Shown here in pieces: positions 6,113 to 8,503 of a DNA stretch of 8,503 nucleotides. The DNA is taken from assembly GCA_029862935.1 (NCBI GenBank), contig JAOTWK010000135.1, forward strand, positions 1 through 8,503, in the 5' to 3' direction. Origin of the DNA: Gemmatimonadota bacterium. GTDB taxonomy: Bacteria > Gemmatimonadota > Gemmatimonadetes > Gemmatimonadales > GWC2-71-9. The stretch's first letter is position 1, and each line of letters starts with the position of its first letter. Below the pieces are notes generated by a model, which had not been told where the DNA came from, did no database searches, and saw nothing but the letters and a program-made list of their open reading frames with translations. Both the position numbers and the translations under genes were made by a program.

Positions 6113-7003
6113 ATGGCACAGCGCAGCCGTCTCCGCCCCGCCGATTGGCTCATTGCTTTCTACAACGTTGTGATGGTCGTGCTGTGGCTCGTGTTCCTCG
6201 GACGAGCGTGGTACGCGCCCTGGCTGGCGCTTGCGCACGTCGCGGGTCTCCTGCTTCCCTGGCTGTGGATTCGCGCACCGATGCCTGGGGGACGAGCCAT
6301 GCGCTTCCTGCGCGAGCTGAATCCCTTGCTGTTTCTGGCCGTGTACTGGACCGAGCTCGATCTCGTGCGACCGGCGCTCGCACTCACCGGCATCGACGAG
6401 CCCATCGCCGCGCTCGACCGCCTGATGTTCGGGGTGAGCCTGCACGAGGTGTGGCTACCGACGATGGGGGCGCTGTGGATGAGCGAAGTGATGCACTTCT
6501 TCTACTACGCCTACTACCTGGCCGTGTACATCCCGCCCGTTGCGCTGGTCATCATGGCGCGCTACCCGGCCGCACGCGACATGACCTTCCGTCTGACGCT
6601 CACGTATGTGAGCTGCTACTTCGTGTACATCGCGTTCCCGGTCGATGGCCCGCACTTTCTCATGGAGCCAGCGACGGGCGTGCACACCGAGGGGTTCTTT
6701 TACGGGTTGGTAGGAGCGGCACAAGCGCTGGGCGATTCGAGGGGATGCTCGTTCCCCAGCTCACATGTCGCTGCCGCCGTCATGGCCGCCATGTTGGCGT
6801 GGCGCTGGCTGCCGCGATGGGTCGCGGTGATCGTGTGGATCGAGGCATTTGGTGTGCTCACGTCGACCACGTATACGCAGCATCACTACGCCATCGACTC
6901 GGTGGCAGGGCTGCTCTGGGCGGTGTTGGTCTGGGTCGTGGCGACTCCGTTGGGGCGAGCTTTGGGCGAACCGTCGGAGCCGAAGCCACGGGAATCCGGG
7001 TAG
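6113..7003 (+). CDS. PAP2-superfamily membrane protein, inositolphosphotransferase (Aur1/Ipt1) type
   Basis: A 296-residue integral membrane protein of the PAP2 superfamily, closest to the Aur1/Ipt1-like group (PAP2_3), which transfers or hydrolyses lipid-linked phosphate groups at the membrane. Hydrophobic segments fall near 15-30, 36-53, 70-88, 133-148, 160-176, 218-230, 234-250 and 263-278. Catalytic motif 2 is CSFPSSHVAAA (212-222, His218). Motif 3 is STTYTQHHYAID (251-262), giving His258 and Asp262 in the His-x3-Asp spacing. The first PAP2 motif (Lys-x6-Arg-Pro) is not recognisable; in its place is AFPVDGPHFL (174-183), as in the Aur1 branch but with His where Arg is common. I chose the ATG at 6113 because the membrane domain begins right after it and the longer open frame runs antisense to the VTT-like gene. 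The Shine-Dalgarno sequence is weak. Phospholipid phosphatase or headgroup transferase are both possible. Confidence 0.87.
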   Translation: MAQRSRLRPADWLIAFYNVVMVVLWLVFLGRAWYAPWLALAHVAGLLLPWLWIRAPMPGGRAMRFLRELNPLLFLAVYWTELDLVRPALALTGIDEPIAALDRLMFGVSLHEVWLPTMGALWMSEVMHFFYYAYYLAVYIPPVALVIMARYPAARDMTFRLTLTYVSCYFVYIAFPVDGPHFLMEPATGVHTEGFFYGLVGAAQALGDSRGCSFPSSHVAAAVMAAMLAWRWLPRWVAVIVWIEAFGVLTSTTYTQHHYAIDSVAGLLWAVLVWVVATPLGRALGEPSEPKPRESG

Positions 7004-7054
7004 CGGAAAGCCGAGCCGCGGTCGCGGAGTGACGCGGCGCAGGACGGTCCGCCG

Positions 7055-8230
7055 TTACTGGCCGGCCGCCTGAACTCTCTGAAGCAGCACTCCGATCGCC
7101 CGGTCCGTCGCGCGAGCGGCCGCGTCGGTCCCCGCGTTGGTCACGGAGACGAACGCAAGGTTGCGAGCCGGTGCGATCCACACGGTCGCGTACCACATGG
7201 CGTTGCTCCCGCTGTGGGTGAGCGCTGGGCCACGAGCCCAGTCGCGCTCGACCACGATCCAGCCCAGCGCGTAGTTGCCGGACACGACGGCGTGAAGTTT
7301 GTGAAACGATTCGGCGGAGACGATGCCGTCGATGCCGTTGGCACCGGCCAGGTGTTCCATCACGAACTGCGCAAAGTCGCTGAGCGTGGCGTGAACAGTT
7401 CCCGCCGGTCCCATTGCTGCCGGGTTGTCCGCAAACGGCCCAGGGGCGACCGAGCGCCATTCCTGCTGGACGCGCCAGTGGCCCCAGGGTGCATCTCGTG
7501 TCTCATGGGATCCGGGGGGGCCGAAGCCACTTTCGATCATGCCGACCAACTGGAACAGGTCATCGCGCATGAGATCTTCCCACGCTCTGCCCGTCACCGC
7601 TTCCATCATCGCCCCGGCGACGACGTAATTCCCGTTGGCATACTGATACGTGCCACGTTCGCCGCTTGGCCGGAGTTGGAGGAATTCTGCCGCCCAGCGC
7701 CGCCGTTGCAGAGGGAGCGGTACCGTGTCGCTTCGGAGACGTGACCATGACGGTGTGCGAACGTCCTGATTAGATATGCCCGAGGTATGGGACAGCAGTT
7801 CGTCGAGTCGCACGTCTCTGAACTCTGGCCGGATGGAATCGGCAAGTTGTGGAAACACATCGTGGACCGACGTGGTCCAGGAGAGAACCCCGCGCTCGAC
7901 CAGCATTGCCGCAAGGGTCGCGGTCATGGCCTTGGTAAGCGACCCGAGATGCCAGCGGTCGATCGTTCGCACCCGCTCGGGAAATCCGGCCGCCCGCACC
8001 CCAGCGACCGCCATCTCGAAAACCGAGTCGCCGTGAATCGACATCGCTGCCAGAGCTGGCAGATCGAAGCTGGCGCGCACGGAATCCAGTAAACTGCCGA
8101 GTCGACCATCGCGGGCCGTGCCCACGTCCTGCGCAGTGCCCGGCGCAGCCAGGCAACCGAGCAACAACACCGCAGTGAGAGTGAATGGCCACCCCACGGA
8201 TGTCATCCGGGAAGCACGAGGACTCCTCAC
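7055..8230 (-). CDS. Exported serine hydrolase, beta-lactamase/class C (DUF-type penicillin-binding) family
   Basis: An approximately 391-residue serine hydrolase of the beta-lactamase superfamily (Pfam Beta-lactamase, AmpC/esterase-like). These enzymes act on D-amino-acid peptides, esters or amides; true antibiotic resistance is not implied. Counting from the GTG at 8230, the nucleophile motif is Ser97-Leu-Thr-Lys100, the second motif Tyr197-Ala-Asn199, and the third His339-Ser-Gly, all in the expected order. DELLSHTSGI (about 143-152) is also typical. The N-terminus has a hydrophobic signal segment ending either at a lipobox-like LLGC or at GTAQD, so the product is a lipoprotein or periplasmic. 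The start is uncertain: the ATG at 8206 gives 383 residues but an uncharged signal head, whereas the GTG at 8230 adds RSPRASR, giving a normal basic head, and overlaps the topoisomerase stop as GTGA. It converges on the PAP2-like gene with a 51-base gap. Confidence 0.88.
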   Translation of the reverse strand: MRSPRASRMTSVGWPFTLTAVLLLGCLAAPGTAQDVGTARDGRLGSLLDSVRASFDLPALAAMSIHGDSVFEMAVAGVRAAGFPERVRTIDRWHLGSLTKAMTATLAAMLVERGVLSWTTSVHDVFPQLADSIRPEFRDVRLDELLSHTSGISNQDVRTPSWSRLRSDTVPLPLQRRRWAAEFLQLRPSGERGTYQYANGNYVVAGAMMEAVTGRAWEDLMRDDLFQLVGMIESGFGPPGSHETRDAPWGHWRVQQEWRSVAPGPFADNPAAMGPAGTVHATLSDFAQFVMEHLAGANGIDGIVSAESFHKLHAVVSGNYALGWIVVERDWARGPALTHSGSNAMWYATVWIAPARNLAFVSVTNAGTDAAARATDRAIGVLLQRVQAAGQ

Positions 8231-8503
8231 GAGACCCGTTGCTTGGACTTCCGCGGGCGCTTCTTGACGCCGCTCTTTCCGCTGCTGTTTTCGAGCTGCA
8301 GCAACTCCAGAACTGCGATCTCGTCCTTGCGCAGCCCCGGCCGCTTGCGGCGACGCTTGGTCCCTCCCCCGGACGGGGTGGGGGCGACGCGCCCTGCCTG
8401 GTAGGCTTCGAGCACGCCCGGATGGACGTAATAGTGACGGCACACCGCCCGCGTGTTGCCCAGGCGTGCGGCAACGAGGTCTATTGCCCGCACGATGTTG
8501 GCA
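8227..8503 (-). CDS. DNA topoisomerase IB, C-terminal part (5'-truncated)
   Basis: The gene enters from the right edge and ends at TGA (8229-8227); its start lies outside. The visible 91 residues contain ANIVRAIDLVAARLGNT, then RAVCRHYYVHPGVLEAYQAG, matching the end of the catalytic domain of poxvirus-type (eukaryote-like) topoisomerase IB found in many bacteria. The second Tyr of YYVHP (codon at 8430-8428) aligns with the family's catalytic tyrosine that forms the 3'-phosphotyrosyl link to DNA. The enzyme relaxes positive and negative supercoils without ATP. After the domain comes a Lys/Arg-rich tail of about 50 residues (GGGTKRRRKRPGLRKDE and KKRPRKSKQR), probably a nonspecific DNA-binding extension. 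It is followed with a 4-base overlap, or a 20-base gap, by the serine hydrolase gene. Confidence 0.88.
   Translation of the reverse strand, partial: ANIVRAIDLVAARLGNTRAVCRHYYVHPGVLEAYQAGRVAPTPSGGGTKRRRKRPGLRKDEIAVLELLQLENSSGKSGVKKRPRKSKQRVS

Noticed and set aside
6145..7032. Plus-strand open frame of 295 codons overlapping the PAP2-like gene
   Set aside because: Arg/Ala-rich with no domain, while the other frame has clear membrane segments and PAP2 motifs.
7004..7054. Short GC inverted repeat (7016-7019 with 7024-7027) as a bidirectional terminator between the PAP2-like and hydrolase genes
   Set aside because: Only 4 bp of stem and no T tract on either strand.

Overview
The window is GC-rich chromosomal DNA from a bacterium. 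It holds nine protein genes, two of them cut by the window edges, packed with short gaps. Nothing in it looks mobile: no transposase, integrase, tRNA, rRNA or CRISPR repeat is visible. The mix of families (a calcineurin-like phosphoesterase with its own C-terminal domain, a cytidylate-kinase-like/BON fusion, a poxvirus-type topoisomerase IB, an Aur1-type PAP2 protein, and a Cys-rich GMC oxidoreductase beside a Gfo/Idh/MocA protein) would suit a soil or freshwater phylum such as Gemmatimonadota, Acidobacteriota or a deltaproteobacterial lineage. The sequence alone does not settle which.

Left part, plus strand (1-1946): the end of a calcineurin-like phosphoesterase gene, a cytidylate-kinase-like protein fused to a BON domain (592-1428), and a cold-shock protein (1670-1882). 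Each of these genes is followed by a hairpin. Two of the hairpins are convincing Rho-independent terminators (1486-1523 and 1911-1946), so the cold-shock gene looks like an insulated single-gene unit. Its leader is about 145 bases and contains two inverted repeats that interlock.

Middle part, minus strand (6112 down to 1988): four genes in one direction, read in the order VTT/DedA-like membrane protein, YdjM-like (DUF457) membrane protein, GMC oxidoreductase, Gfo/Idh/MocA oxidoreductase. The last two overlap by 4 bases (ATGA) and should be translationally coupled. A PAP2-family membrane protein of the inositolphosphotransferase type (6113-7003) is divergent from this block, across about 196 bases that hold a plausible promoter and a small inverted repeat. 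Three membrane proteins of lipid-related families next to two redox enzymes that act on alcohols or sugars suggest an envelope lipid or headgroup function. That is inference only.

Right part, minus strand (8503 down to 7055): the C-terminal end of a type IB DNA topoisomerase, followed with a probable GTGA overlap by an exported serine beta-lactamase-like hydrolase. The hydrolase converges on the PAP2 gene.

No gene-free stretch exceeds 300 bases. The larger gaps are 350-591, 1429-1669, 5098-5208 and 5917-6112, and each is described where something can be seen.
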